NCBI GenBank assembly: GCA_024684085.1
Contig: JAIKXM010000016.1
Location: 1-64,000 of the forward strand
DNA from: Lachnospiraceae bacterium
GTDB taxonomy: Bacteria; Bacillota; Clostridia; Lachnospirales; Lachnospiraceae
DNA length: 64,000 bases
Direction: 5' to 3'
Shown: piece by piece, positions 37,550 to 47,033 of the stretch
How the letters are laid out: every line of letters starts with the position of its first letter
Numbering within the stretch: the first letter of the stretch is position 1
Notes under the pieces: model-generated
What the model saw: only the letters and a program-made list of their open reading frames with translations
Database searches by the model: none
Told to the model about the DNA's origin: nothing
Translations under genes and position numbers: made by a program

Positions 37550-37588
37550 AATGATAAGAACCGGCCACAGGCCGGTTCTTATCATTTT
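37548..37588. terminator. Bidirectional terminator between the exonuclease gene and cheR
   Basis: Perfect 19-base arms (37548-37566 and 37570-37588) starting AAAATGATAAGAACCGGCC around ACA, U-runs on both strands. Confidence 0.95.
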
Positions 37589-37599
37589 CTTAATATTAT

Positions 37600-38373
37600 T
37601 TACTTTCTGTAGAAGAAGGAATCCAATCTTGAATATCCCATCTCTCTGTACTTCAATATCTGTTCCGTGCTTCCGATAAACAGCACACCACCTTCTGCAA
37701 GACTATCGTAATACTTTCTGAATATCGTATCCTTGGCTTCATCCGTGAAATATATCAGAACATTTCTGCATACGATAAGATGCTGATCTTTGAGGAAATC
37801 ATCCTTCAGGAGATTATGATGCTTAAAGGTAACTCTTCTCTTGATCTCATCCGATATCTGATAGAACTCACCGTTCCTGGTGAAGTACTTCTGTTTGAAC
37901 TTGTCAGGAACATTAAGTATGGTCTTATCGGAATACAGTCCCAACTTAGCCTTAGCCACAACCTCATCACTGATGTCGGTAGCTGTTATCTTGATCTTAT
38001 CAAGTGGAAGATGTTCCGAAAGAGCCATTACAAGCGAATAAGGCTCATCTCCTGTTGAACAGGCAGCGCTCCAGATATTCAGCCTGTCGCCAAAGCGTTC
38101 GATAAGATCCGGGAAGACCCTGTTGGTCAGTATCTCCCACTGCTCAGGATTGCGATAAAATTCCGATACATTGATAGTCATGTATTCAACGAACTCTGCA
38201 AGTCTCTTCCTGTCGTTACGAAGGCTGTCTACAAATTCCTTATAGCCCGGATACCTCTCTTTAGTTATCAGAGCGTCTATTCGACGCTTCATCTGAACCT
38301 GCTTATAATTAACAAGATCTATTTTTGTTAAAAGTAGAATGTCCTTACAAAAAGCGTCATAATCGTATGCCAT
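37600..38373 (-). CDS. cheR: Chemotaxis protein methyltransferase CheR
   Basis: A 257-residue CheR with an N-terminal helical domain (KRRIDALITK) and the SAM-binding domain: FYRNPEQWEIL, IWSAACSTGDEPYSLVM, ATDISDEVVAKA, and the late ICRNVLIYF (here LIVCRNVLIYFTDEA). It methylates glutamates of chemoreceptors such as the one at 25.4 kb. Its ATG shares a base with the rpsA stop (TAATG), so it is translationally coupled to the S1-domain gene, an unusual place for a chemotaxis gene. Confidence 0.94.
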   Translation of the reverse strand: MAYDYDAFCKDILLLTKIDLVNYKQVQMKRRIDALITKERYPGYKEFVDSLRNDRKRLAEFVEYMTINVSEFYRNPEQWEILTNRVFPDLIERFGDRLNIWSAACSTGDEPYSLVMALSEHLPLDKIKITATDISDEVVAKAKLGLYSDKTILNVPDKFKQKYFTRNGEFYQISDEIKRRVTFKHHNLLKDDFLKDQHLIVCRNVLIYFTDEAKDTIFRKYYDSLAEGGVLFIGSTEQILKYREMGYSRLDSFFYRK

Positions 38374-39494
38374 TATGCTTCCTCTTCAGCTGCAACCTCT
38401 TCGATATTAACAGATGCTACATCTTCGTCTTCCTTCTCATCTGAAGCCATAGCAGCCTTTATGCTAAGGCTGATCTTCTTGTCATTCAGATCAAAATCAA
38501 CGATCTTAGCTGTAACTTCCTGACCGATCTTAAGTACATCGCTGGGCTTATCAATGTGCTCCTTAGAGATCTGAGATACATGAAGAAGAGCATCAACTCC
38601 CTTAGCGATCTCAACGAATGCACCAAAGTCTGTCATTCTTGCAACCTTACCGGTTACCATATTGCCTACTGCAAATCTTGTATCTGCATCCTTCCAGGGA
38701 TCTTCATCTTCGAACTTGCAAGATAATGCGATCTTGTTACCCTGGATATCCTTGATAAATGCCTTAACCACATCGCCGGGCTTGTACACCTTCTTGGGAT
38801 TCTCAACTCTACCCCAACTCATCTCTGAGATATGGAGGAGTCCGTCTGCACCGCCGAGATCGATGAATGCACCGAAGTCTGTAACATTCTTAACTGTACC
38901 TTCGATAACATCGCCAACCTTGATCTTCTCGAATAATTCCTTCTGAAGCTTTTCTCTCTCAGCTGTAAGGAGCATTCTTCTGTTACCGATGTAACGACGT
39001 CTCTTGGGATTGTATTCGGTAACTACGAACTCGATCTCCTGACCGTAATACTTGTTAAGATCCTTCTCAAAAGTATCTGATACAAGCGAAGCAGGAATGA
39101 AGATCCTTACTTCATCGATCACTACACAGATTCCTCCGTCAAGTACCTGTGTAACCTTAGCCTTAAGAACTTCCTGATTATTGAAAGCATCTTCGATTCT
39201 CTTATTGCCTCTCTCAGCTGCAAGACGCTTATATGTGAGAATAACCTGACCCTCACCGTCGTTAACCTTGAGAACCTTTGCTTCCATCTTGTCTCCAACC
39301 TTGGCAACGGTAGTAAGATCTACGTTGTTCTCGTTGGTATATTCTGATCTTGTTAAAATACCGTCTGACTTGTAGCCGATGTTAAGAACGATCTCTTCAG
39401 GCTTAACATCGATAACAGTACCTTCTACTACCTCTCCCGTATGGATTGTTTTAAATGATTCTTCCAGCATTTGTTCAAAACTCATTTCTGACAT
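38373..39494 (-). CDS. rpsA: S1 RNA-binding domain protein (ribosomal protein bS1-like)
   Basis: ATG 39494 is chosen for its AGGAGG site; the open frame extends further up inside ispH. The 373-residue protein has four S1 domains (about 20-85, 105-165, 190-260 and 275-345); the third and fourth contain the best matches (VTDFGAFIDLGGADGLLHIS; MTDFGAFVEIAKGVDALLHVS). An acidic tail follows. It binds mRNA on the ribosome. In many Clostridia it is fused behind IspH; here it is a separate frame overlapping ispH by 20 bases. Confidence 0.93.
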   Translation of the reverse strand: MSEMSFEQMLEESFKTIHTGEVVEGTVIDVKPEEIVLNIGYKSDGILTRSEYTNENNVDLTTVAKVGDKMEAKVLKVNDGEGQVILTYKRLAAERGNKRIEDAFNNQEVLKAKVTQVLDGGICVVIDEVRIFIPASLVSDTFEKDLNKYYGQEIEFVVTEYNPKRRRYIGNRRMLLTAEREKLQKELFEKIKVGDVIEGTVKNVTDFGAFIDLGGADGLLHISEMSWGRVENPKKVYKPGDVVKAFIKDIQGNKIALSCKFEDEDPWKDADTRFAVGNMVTGKVARMTDFGAFVEIAKGVDALLHVSQISKEHIDKPSDVLKIGQEVTAKIVDFDLNDKKISLSIKAAMASDEKEDEDVASVNIEEVAAEEEA

Positions 39495-40326
39495 AATTTT
39501 GAACCTCCTCAATAATATTATTTGGGGTTGAAGCCCCGGCTGTAACACCCACCAGTCGGACAGATTTAGGTAGATCTAAATTCAAGTCATCCAGTGTCTG
39601 TATAAATAAAGTGTTGTCACACTCTTCCTTGCAGATGTCATAGAGCTTGCGGGAATTAGAACTGTGTTGCCCTCCGATAACGATCATACAATCGGCTCTG
39701 GAGGCCAATTCACGTGCCGCCCGCTGGCGTTCCTCCGTGGCATTGCATATAGTGTTCACAACGTTAATATCATAACCCAAATCCCTTATTTTTTCAACTA
39801 TTTCTTTAAATTTATTAAGATTAAATGTAGTTTGTGACACAACTGTTACTTTTTCACTCGTGTCAAAGGGAATTTTATTCGTATCCGATATATTCTCACA
39901 CACAAAAGGCTCTGAATTACACCATCCGATTATGCCCTGAACCTCGGCATGAGCAGGGTCTCCGACTATGATAACCCTTTCACCCTTTGCCGTAGCTTCA
40001 TCAACAGTCTTATGAATACGGAGCACAAAGGGACATGTGGCATCAATGACTTCATACCCCTTTTTATCAAGCAGTTCATAGACCTCTCTGGCTACCCCAT
40101 GACTGCGAATTATGACAATGCCGTCACTTTTCTCATCAAGTTCTTCCATGGAGATTATCCCAACGCCTTTTTTCTCAAGGTCTCTTACCACTTCCTCGTT
40201 ATGTATCAGAGGCCCAAGTGTATAGATATTCTTATTACCTTTTTCTTCCAGTTTGCCAAGAACCGTCTCCATCGCTTTGTTCACGCCAAAGCAGAATCCG
40301 GCACTTTTAGCCAGTTCAACCTGCAT
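39475..40326 (-). CDS. ispH: 4-hydroxy-3-methylbut-2-enyl diphosphate reductase IspH
   Basis: ATG 40326 has GGGAG seven bases upstream. The 283-residue enzyme has the three Fe-S cysteines in AGFCFGV (Cys12), DATCPFV and NTICNATEERQ, plus the conserved TAGASTPN. It makes IPP and DMAPP, the last step of the MEP isoprenoid path. It overlaps cmk upstream by 11 bases and rpsA downstream by 20. Confidence 0.96.
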   Translation of the reverse strand: MQVELAKSAGFCFGVNKAMETVLGKLEEKGNKNIYTLGPLIHNEEVVRDLEKKGVGIISMEELDEKSDGIVIIRSHGVAREVYELLDKKGYEVIDATCPFVLRIHKTVDEATAKGERVIIVGDPAHAEVQGIIGWCNSEPFVCENISDTNKIPFDTSEKVTVVSQTTFNLNKFKEIVEKIRDLGYDINVVNTICNATEERQRAARELASRADCMIVIGGQHSSNSRKLYDICKEECDNTLFIQTLDDLNLDLPKSVRLVGVTAGASTPNNIIEEVQNYVRNEF

Positions 40327-40993
40327 TCTGTTTCTCCCTGCGCTCTTCTGCAAGACCAAGTATCTTATCTGCAACTTCATCGATCGTCATATAAGAACTG
40401 TCGATCACAACTGCATCAGGTGCCTGCTTAAGCGGAGATTCGCTCCTGTTCATATCCCTGTTATCCCTCTCGATAATATCGGCTTCGATTTGTTTGATAT
40501 CAGCCTCGATACCCTTCGCAGCGAGCTCTTTGAATCGCCTTTCAGCCCTGACATCGGCACCTGCTGTCAGGAATATCTTAAGCTTCGCATCGGGAAGCAC
40601 AACGGTTCCGATATCCCTTCCGTCCATGACCACATCAGTCGTACGCGCAAGATCACGCTGAAGGTCAACAAGCTTCCTGCGCACCGAAGCGATAACGGAT
40701 ATGCGTGATGCCATATTGCCGACCTCCTCGGTCCTTAGCTTACCGTTGACATTCTCGCCGTTAAGGATAACAACCTGCTCTCCGCCTTCATGTCTTATTG
40801 TGACATTAGCGTCATTTAGATTAGCCTCAACCGCTTCCGTATCGTCAGCATCAATCCCTTTACTGATAAAAAAGACTGCCATTGCGCGATACATAGCCCC
40901 GGTGTCCACATAGATGTTTCCGGTCTTCGAAGCAACGATCTTGGCTATCGTACTCTTACCTGCTCCGGCAGGTCCGTCAATTGCAATATTCAT
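40316..40993 (-). CDS. cmk: Cytidylate kinase
   Basis: ATG 40993 is chosen since AGGAG precedes it; the open frame extends 25 codons more. The 225-residue kinase has the P-loop GPAGAGKST (7-15), DTGAMYRA and MDGRDIGT. It phosphorylates CMP/dCMP. It heads the tight cmk-ispH-rpsA-cheR series. Confidence 0.96.
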   Translation of the reverse strand: MNIAIDGPAGAGKSTIAKIVASKTGNIYVDTGAMYRAMAVFFISKGIDADDTEAVEANLNDANVTIRHEGGEQVVILNGENVNGKLRTEEVGNMASRISVIASVRRKLVDLQRDLARTTDVVMDGRDIGTVVLPDAKLKIFLTAGADVRAERRFKELAAKGIEADIKQIEADIIERDNRDMNRSESPLKQAPDAVVIDSSYMTIDEVADKILGLAEERREKQNAG

Positions 40994-41034
40994 AAAGATT
41001 CTCCTATGTAAGTTGATTAATTGATCAATACCGG

Positions 41035-42258
41035 TCATGATATACCGGCCAGATGTCCCGTACTCCACGCGATCTGCAGGTTGAAACCTCCCGTATACGC
41101 ATCAAGATCGAGCATCTCACCCGTTAGATACAGGCCTTCGATAAGCTTGGATCCCATGGTGGAAGGATCGACTTCCTTAACATTGATACCGCCCTGTGTG
41201 ATTATAGCCTCACTGAAGCCTCTTGTGCCCGTTATATGCAGCGGAAGCTTTTTAAGGATCCCCCTAAGCCTCTCACGCTCAGCAGAAGTCACAAGATTGA
41301 CCTGCTTAAAGGGATCATTGCCGCTAAGCTCGATCACCACGGGAATAAGAGCTTTCGGAAGAAGTGCATCGAGGGAATTTTTCAATGCTTTATTATTATT
41401 GCTCTCGAAATCCCTAAGCAAACGTTTATCAAGCATTTCAGGTGTAAGCGCAGGCTTAAGATCTATATAACCCATGCACTCCTGACCGAATGCCTTCTTG
41501 GAATACAGAGACGATGCGCTGAGTATCAAAGGTCCGCTTATACCAAAATGAGTGAAGAGCATCTCTCCCTGATCGCTGAATATCGTCTTCTGCTTCGGTC
41601 CCTCAAGAGTGAATGCAACATTCTTAAGCGCAAGCCCCTGTAAGTTATACACCCACTCATCCTTAACGGTAAGCGGAACGAGGGCCGGCTTAACAAACGT
41701 CAGACTATGTCCCAGACTCTTCAGTATATCAAACACCTTGCCGTCAGAACCCGTCTGCGGATATGACTTACCGCCGGTAGCCAGTATCAGACGGTCGCAT
41801 TCCAATGTTTTGCCGTCCACAACGGCTCCGGTAACTTTCCCTTCTCTGACAACAATGTCATTAAGTGTCTTATTGAGTAACACCTTAACATGTTCACTCT
41901 TAAGCTTATTCTCAAGCGTTCTTATGATGTCGGAGGAATGATCCGATACAGGGAACACCCTGTTACCCCTCTCAACCTTGAGACGACACCCAAGCGACTC
42001 AAGCATATCCATGACCATATTATTGTCAAACGAATAATATGCACTGTACATGAACTTGGGATTGCTCACTACATTATCGAAAAACACGGAAGCCTCACAG
42101 TCATTGGTCACATTACAACGACCCTTACCCGTTATGAACAGTTTCTTACCGAGTTTCTCGTTTTTTTCAATTAGCGTAACGTTCCATCCGGCTTCGGATG
42201 CCGAAATTGCCGCCATCATGCCGGCAGGTCCTCCGCCGACAACTATACATTTCTTCAA
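41035..42258 (-). CDS. HI0933/BaiN-family FAD-dependent oxidoreductase
   Basis: A 407-residue flavoprotein with an N-terminal dinucleotide-binding fold VGGGPAGMMAAISASEAG, KLFITGKGRCNVTN, and the C-terminal YLTGEMLDLDAYTGGFNLQ that ends the FAD site in this family. The natural substrate is generally unknown. It lies 41 bases before cmk and overlaps the RpiR gene by four bases. Confidence 0.9.
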   Translation of the reverse strand: MKKCIVVGGGPAGMMAAISASEAGWNVTLIEKNEKLGKKLFITGKGRCNVTNDCEASVFFDNVVSNPKFMYSAYYSFDNNMVMDMLESLGCRLKVERGNRVFPVSDHSSDIIRTLENKLKSEHVKVLLNKTLNDIVVREGKVTGAVVDGKTLECDRLILATGGKSYPQTGSDGKVFDILKSLGHSLTFVKPALVPLTVKDEWVYNLQGLALKNVAFTLEGPKQKTIFSDQGEMLFTHFGISGPLILSASSLYSKKAFGQECMGYIDLKPALTPEMLDKRLLRDFESNNNKALKNSLDALLPKALIPVVIELSGNDPFKQVNLVTSAERERLRGILKKLPLHITGTRGFSEAIITQGGINVKEVDPSTMGSKLIEGLYLTGEMLDLDAYTGGFNLQIAWSTGHLAGIS

Positions 42259-43196
42259 TTCTCGCCTTCCTTGCCCATAAGATCTCTGGTAAGGGAATAG
42301 TCCAGCATGGGCTCATCATCTATAAAATTGATCTCATCGTTCAGATATACCTGATAATTGCCCCAGGTCTCTTCAAGCATCTCAAGATTATGCTTAACGC
42401 TGTCAGGCGTCTTAAGACAAAGAGCAACAACAAGTGCATTGATAACGCTTAACGGAGCAACAAGCGAATCGACTATCGAGACCATATCGCTTCGTGCATA
42501 AAGGTTACAATATGAGTACAGACACATGGGTGAATGCTCGCTGTCTGTCAATGAGATAACCTTTGCATTCCTGTCCGAAGCGAACTCCATAGCCTTAAGT
42601 GTTCGCATCGAATATCTCGGAAAACTGATGCCGATAACACAGTCTTCATCATTCACTCTTATCATCTGCTCAAACAGTTCCGTCACGCTTGTAGTCTTAA
42701 GCAGTACAACATTACCTCTTATCATATTAAGGTAAAACGCAAGAAAATCAGCCAAAGGCGCACAGCTTCTGAGTCCCACGACATATATCGTACGGGATTT
42801 CAATATGATATCAACAGCCATCTCGAAGATATCCGGATCTATGGAACCGAGCGTATCTTCGATCTTCTCTCTGTCTCCCTCAAGCACTGATTTAAGAACT
42901 TCCGACTGCGAACTGCTACCGTACTTGGCGCCGACTTTGGACACCGTGTTCAGCTTACTCTTAACCCATACTGCAAGAGACTTCTGGAACTCCGGAAAAC
43001 CCTTAAGTCCAAGAGATGAAGCAAATCTTACAACGGTAGACTCACTGATCCCAAGTTCTTCACCTATCTGAGCGGCAGTCATAAATGCAGCCTGATCATA
43101 ATGCTCCTTAACGAAGGATGCGATCGCTTTATGGCTCTTGCTCATCTTCATATATTTGTTATCTATCAACTTAATGATATCTATATTTGTATCCAC
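42255..43196 (-). CDS. MurR/RpiR family transcriptional regulator
   Basis: A 313-residue protein with an N-terminal helix-turn-helix (about 38-60, IGEELGISESTVVRFASSLGL) and a SIS sugar-phosphate-binding domain (about 125-260, YVVGLRSCAPLADFLAFYL). Such regulators sense phosphorylated sugars. No sugar genes are adjacent, so the targets are unknown. It is translationally linked to the flavoprotein gene and follows the TetR gene by 12 bases. Confidence 0.9.
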   Translation of the reverse strand: MDTNIDIIKLIDNKYMKMSKSHKAIASFVKEHYDQAAFMTAAQIGEELGISESTVVRFASSLGLKGFPEFQKSLAVWVKSKLNTVSKVGAKYGSSSQSEVLKSVLEGDREKIEDTLGSIDPDIFEMAVDIILKSRTIYVVGLRSCAPLADFLAFYLNMIRGNVVLLKTTSVTELFEQMIRVNDEDCVIGISFPRYSMRTLKAMEFASDRNAKVISLTDSEHSPMCLYSYCNLYARSDMVSIVDSLVAPLSVINALVVALCLKTPDSVKHNLEMLEETWGNYQVYLNDEINFIDDEPMLDYSLTRDLMGKEGEN

Positions 43197-43208
43197 TTAA
43201 TACCCCTT

Positions 43209-43760
43209 TTACATAAAAGATTCCAGAGTTGATACAAGCAGATCATATGTCTGCTTCTTATCCAGATCATAATCTCCGGTAATTGACATACATGCAGCTC
43301 CATGTATGAATATCCACATATTGGTGAAGATCTCACCGGCCTCCTGATTGCCGGAAGCACGAACCTTGCTCATCTCTGCAGCAACGATACCGTCTCTTCC
43401 GTTCAATATCTCATAGAAGCTCTTCCCGAATCTCATATTGCTTAAGAACAGCATCCTGAATATATTTGGATCCGAAACGGCAAAGTCGATATAACACATA
43501 CCCAGCTTAATAAACGGAAGGTCAGTATTCTCATCCAATACATAACTCTTGCAATGATCCGCAAAATACTCAACAGATTTCTCAAAAATATCAGCCCAAA
43601 GTGCCTCCATATTCTCATATAGTCTGAAGATCGGCTGAGTCGAACATCCGGCCCTGGCAGAAAGCTTTCTCGCCGTAACATTCTCAATACCTTCATTGCA
43701 TGCAAGCTCAAATGCGGTATCCAACAGATATTGTTTGGTAATCGTCTCTTTTCTGGCCAT
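43209..43760 (-). CDS. TetR family transcriptional regulator
   Basis: A 183-residue regulator with an N-terminal helix-turn-helix (TARKLSARAGCSTQPIFRLYENMEAL) and a WHG-like C-terminal ligand domain (MLFLSNMRFGKSF; IFTNMWIFIHGAACM). The ligand and targets are unknown. It begins the TetR-RpiR-flavoprotein-cmk run. The 220-base spacer upstream holds the oadA terminator and otherwise AT-rich sequence. Confidence 0.88.
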   Translation of the reverse strand: MARKETITKQYLLDTAFELACNEGIENVTARKLSARAGCSTQPIFRLYENMEALWADIFEKSVEYFADHCKSYVLDENTDLPFIKLGMCYIDFAVSDPNIFRMLFLSNMRFGKSFYEILNGRDGIVAAEMSKVRASGNQEAGEIFTNMWIFIHGAACMSITGDYDLDKKQTYDLLVSTLESFM

Positions 43761-43934
43761 CTACATCTCCTTATTCTGTCAAAACAGCTCTTAAAAAAAT
43801 ATAAAAGATACCTGTCTTAATTAATATCAACATATTTCCATTCGTCTATATGAATACCCTTATAAAATATTCATCTACAGACGTAAATATTAACTTATTA
43901 AAATTAGTATAACACCAGTTATTTATTAAGTAAA

Positions 43935-43970
43935 GAAAAAGGTCTCATCCTTGCAGACAAGACCTTTTAA
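43935..43970 (-). terminator. Terminator of the decarboxylase operon
   Basis: On the minus strand AAAAGGTCT pairs with AGACCTTTTT around a 14-base loop, with T-run, 12 bases past the oadA stop. Confidence 0.8.
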
Positions 43971-43980
43971 TATATATTCC

Positions 43981-45417
43981 TTATACAGGATATGCACCGT
44001 TCTTAACATCAGCCTTATTCACGTCAACCTGCTCCTGCTGTGCCTGACGATACTTGAAGAACTCTGTAGCAACCTGAGGGAACAATGCATAAGAAAGAAC
44101 ATCTTCTTCCTGCTGCTTCCATTCCTTCATCTCTTCTTCTATACCTGCAAGCTCGGGCTCGGTATGACCTGTAGCCTCTGCAGAACGTGAAGTAAATCTC
44201 TCTTCGCCGGGAATAACCTTATTGATAACTTCCTCGTTCATAGGCTTAACTGTCTGACCGTACTTACCACGGAGAAGATCCTTGAACTCGCCTGTAGCCA
44301 TCTTATATCTCTCACCCATAAGTACGTTGAATACAGCCTGTGTACCAACGATCTGTGAAGAAGGTGTAACCAAAGGAGGCTCACCACAGTCCTTACGAAC
44401 TCTGGGGATCTCTTCAAGAACGTCATTGTACTTATCTTCTGCATGCTGCTCCTTAAGCTGGCTAACCATGTTAGATAACATACCGCCGGGAACCTGATAA
44501 AGAAGAGTCTTGATGTTAACACCAAGAACCTTGGTGCTCATAAGACCGCTCTCGATGCACTCCTCACGATAAGGACGGAAGTAATCAGCGATCTCAGAAA
44601 GGATAGCCTGATCATATCCTGTATCATATTCTGTGCCTCTGAATGTCTCAACCATAACTTCTGTAGCAGGCTGAGAAGTACCGAGTGCAAAAGGTGAAAT
44701 AGCACAGTCAATAACATCAACACCGGCCTCAACAGCCTTAAGATATGTCATTGATGCTACACCGGAAGTATAGTGTGTATGAAGCTGGATAGGAAGCTTG
44801 GTACTCTCCTTGAGAGCCTTAACAAGCTCAGCAGCCTTATAAGGTACAAGAAGACCGGCCATATCCTTGATACAGATAGAATCTGCACCCATCTCCTCGA
44901 TCTGCTTAGCCATCTTAGCCCAGTACTCAAGTGTATATGCATCACCAAGAGTATAAGACAGCGCAACCTGTGACTTACCTCTACCCTCTAACTTCTTGAT
45001 CTCGTTGGTTGCATCAACTGCAGCCTGAAGATTACGGATATCATTAAGACAGTCAAAGATTCTGATCACATCGATACCGTTGGCGATAGACTTCTCAACG
45101 AACTTATATACAACATCATCCGCATAAGGACGATATCCGAGAATGTTCTGTCCACGGAATAACATCTGAAGATCTGTGTTCTTAAAACCGTCACGAAGCT
45201 TTCTTAATCTCTCCCAGGGATCTTCCTTAAGGAATCTGAGTGAAGCATCGAATGTAGCACCACCCCAACACTCAACGGCATGGTAACCAACTTTATCCAT
45301 TTTATCAATGATCGGAAGCATTATCTCGGTAGGCATTCTTGTTGCGATCAATGACTGATGAGCATCACGAAGTACCGTTTCCATGATTCCAACCGGCTTT
45401 TTAACCTGATTTGACAT
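43981..45417 (-). CDS. oadA: Oxaloacetate decarboxylase alpha-type carboxyltransferase (transcarboxylase 5S-like)
   Basis: A 478-residue carboxyltransferase with a TIM barrel (metal site Asp18 in ETVLRDAHQS, catalytic Lys in ICIKDMAG, metal His in QLHTHYTSG) and the PYC_OADA domain (GGMLSNMVSQLKE). It has no biotinyl domain of its own; biotin is supplied by the separate carrier at 46.6 kb, as for the 5S subunit of propionibacterial transcarboxylase. It transfers CO2 between oxaloacetate/pyruvate and biotin. Last gene of the five-gene cluster. Confidence 0.94.
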   Translation of the reverse strand: MSNQVKKPVGIMETVLRDAHQSLIATRMPTEIMLPIIDKMDKVGYHAVECWGGATFDASLRFLKEDPWERLRKLRDGFKNTDLQMLFRGQNILGYRPYADDVVYKFVEKSIANGIDVIRIFDCLNDIRNLQAAVDATNEIKKLEGRGKSQVALSYTLGDAYTLEYWAKMAKQIEEMGADSICIKDMAGLLVPYKAAELVKALKESTKLPIQLHTHYTSGVASMTYLKAVEAGVDVIDCAISPFALGTSQPATEVMVETFRGTEYDTGYDQAILSEIADYFRPYREECIESGLMSTKVLGVNIKTLLYQVPGGMLSNMVSQLKEQHAEDKYNDVLEEIPRVRKDCGEPPLVTPSSQIVGTQAVFNVLMGERYKMATGEFKDLLRGKYGQTVKPMNEEVINKVIPGEERFTSRSAEATGHTEPELAGIEEEMKEWKQQEEDVLSYALFPQVATEFFKYRQAQQEQVDVNKADVKNGAYPV

Positions 45418-45448
45418 TTGTTTTCTCCTTATTATTCTTTAATCTATA

Positions 45449-46600
45449 TTACATGATTCCGTATACAGCCATAAAAGTACCGGCCGCAACTGCAGTACCG
45501 ATTACTCCGGCAACATTAGGTCCCATTGCATGCATCAACAGGAAGTTAGTAGGATCAGCTTCTGCTCCGACCTTCTGCGATACACGTGCTGCCATGGGAA
45601 CGGCTGAAACGCCTGCCGAACCGATAAGCGGGTTGACGGTATGATGTGACAGAACGCACATAATCTTACCAAGCCATACACCACCGGCAGTACCGAACAT
45701 AAATGCCAAAAGTCCAAGAGCTACGATCTTAAGAGTAGCAAGATTAAGGAATGCTTCTGCACTTGTAGTCGCTCCTACGGAAGTACCAAGAATGATAACT
45801 ACTATATACATAAGAGCATTTGAAGCAGTATCGGCAAGCTGTCTTACAACACCGGCTTCTCTGAAAAGATTACCTAACATCAGCATACCAACAAGAGGAG
45901 CTGTTGTAGGAAGGATCATACATACAACGATTGTGATAACTATAGGGAAGAGGATCTTCTCAAGTTTGGAAACAGGTCTTAACTGTCCCATTTTGATCTT
46001 TCGCTCTTTCTCTGTTGTAAACAGCTTCATAATAGGGGGCTGAATAATAGGCACGAGTGACATATAAGAATATGCCGCTACGGCAATGGGGCCCAAGAGA
46101 TTAGTCTGGCCAAGCTTACCTGCAAGGAAGATGGATGTCGGACCGTCAGCACCACCGATAATAGAGATTGAAGCCGCTGCCTTACCGTTGAATCCCATAA
46201 GGATAGCTCCAAAATACGCTGTATAGATACCAAGCTGAGCTGCTGCACCGAGCAGGAAGCTCTTGGGATTGGCGATAAGGGGACCGAAGTCGGTCAGCGC
46301 ACCAACACCCATGAAGATAAGTGACGGCAGGATAGCCCACTCATCAAGCTTATAGAAATAATATAGCAAACCGCCTACACCGTTAGCCGAATCCTCAAAG
46401 CTGAGCATGATATCCGGATAGATATTAACCAGAAGCATACCAAAAGCAATGGGGATAAGAAGTAAAGGCTCAAAGTCCTTAGCTATGGCAAGGTATAAGA
46501 ACACGCATGCTACAATGATCATTACATAGTTGCCCCATGTCAGATTAAAAAATGCTGTCTGGTGCACTAAGTTGTCTAATGTATTAATAATGTATTCCAT
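45449..46600 (-). CDS. oadB: Na+-translocating decarboxylase beta subunit
   Basis: A 383-residue membrane protein of the OadB/MmdB/GcdB family with about nine hydrophobic helices. Conserved stretches are SIIGGADGPTSIFLAGKL and, near the end, NPLIGSAGVSAVPMAARV and MHAMGPNVAGVIG. It decarboxylates carboxybiotin and exports Na+. It lies between the biotin carrier and oadA. Confidence 0.95.
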   Translation of the reverse strand: MEYIINTLDNLVHQTAFFNLTWGNYVMIIVACVFLYLAIAKDFEPLLLIPIAFGMLLVNIYPDIMLSFEDSANGVGGLLYYFYKLDEWAILPSLIFMGVGALTDFGPLIANPKSFLLGAAAQLGIYTAYFGAILMGFNGKAAASISIIGGADGPTSIFLAGKLGQTNLLGPIAVAAYSYMSLVPIIQPPIMKLFTTEKERKIKMGQLRPVSKLEKILFPIVITIVVCMILPTTAPLVGMLMLGNLFREAGVVRQLADTASNALMYIVVIILGTSVGATTSAEAFLNLATLKIVALGLLAFMFGTAGGVWLGKIMCVLSHHTVNPLIGSAGVSAVPMAARVSQKVGAEADPTNFLLMHAMGPNVAGVIGTAVAAGTFMAVYGIM

Positions 46601-46643
46601 GATGTTCCTTTCTTATGCTAAACGCATTATCGACGTCAGTATA

Positions 46644-47012
46644 TTAGTTAAGTGTAGCAAGAGTTGCGCCTGCTTCTACAGGATCGCCAACTGCAACATC
46701 AATGCTTGCAACTGTACCGTCTTCAGGAGCAACAACGGGGATCTCCATCTTCATAGCCTCGATGATAACTACCGAATCACCCTTCTTAACAGCCTGACCT
46801 ACGTTAGCTACGATCTTGAATACCTTACCTGCTGCACCTGCCTCAACCTTAACAGAACCTGCGCCTGCTGAAGCCTTGGGGGCTGCCTTGGGAGCTGCCT
46901 TGGGTGCTGCCTTGGGAGCTGCCTTAGGTGCTGCAACAGCGCCTGAAGAAGCACCCTCTTCTACTACAACATCATATACATTGCCGTTAACTGTAATTGT
47001 ATAATTTTTCAT
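46644..47012 (-). CDS. Biotin carboxyl carrier protein
   Basis: A 122-residue protein with a short N-terminal segment, a flexible linker of five Ala-Pro-Lys-Ala repeats (about 28-47) and a biotinyl domain with the acceptor motif EAMKMEI (Lys88). It shuttles carboxybiotin among the carboxyltransferases and OadB. It corresponds to the gamma/1.3S subunit. Confidence 0.95.
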   Translation of the reverse strand: MKNYTITVNGNVYDVVVEEGASSGAVAAPKAAPKAAPKAAPKAAPKASAGAGSVKVEAGAAGKVFKIVANVGQAVKKGDSVVIIEAMKMEIPVVAPEDGTVASIDVAVGDPVEAGATLATLN

Positions 47013-47033
47013 TAGAATAATTCCTCCGTTTGA

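Noticed and set aside
39475-39494. A frameshift breaking a fused ispH-rpsA gene
   Set aside because: rpsA has its own AGGAGG and ATG, and ispH ends normally; two separate genes explain the sequence better.
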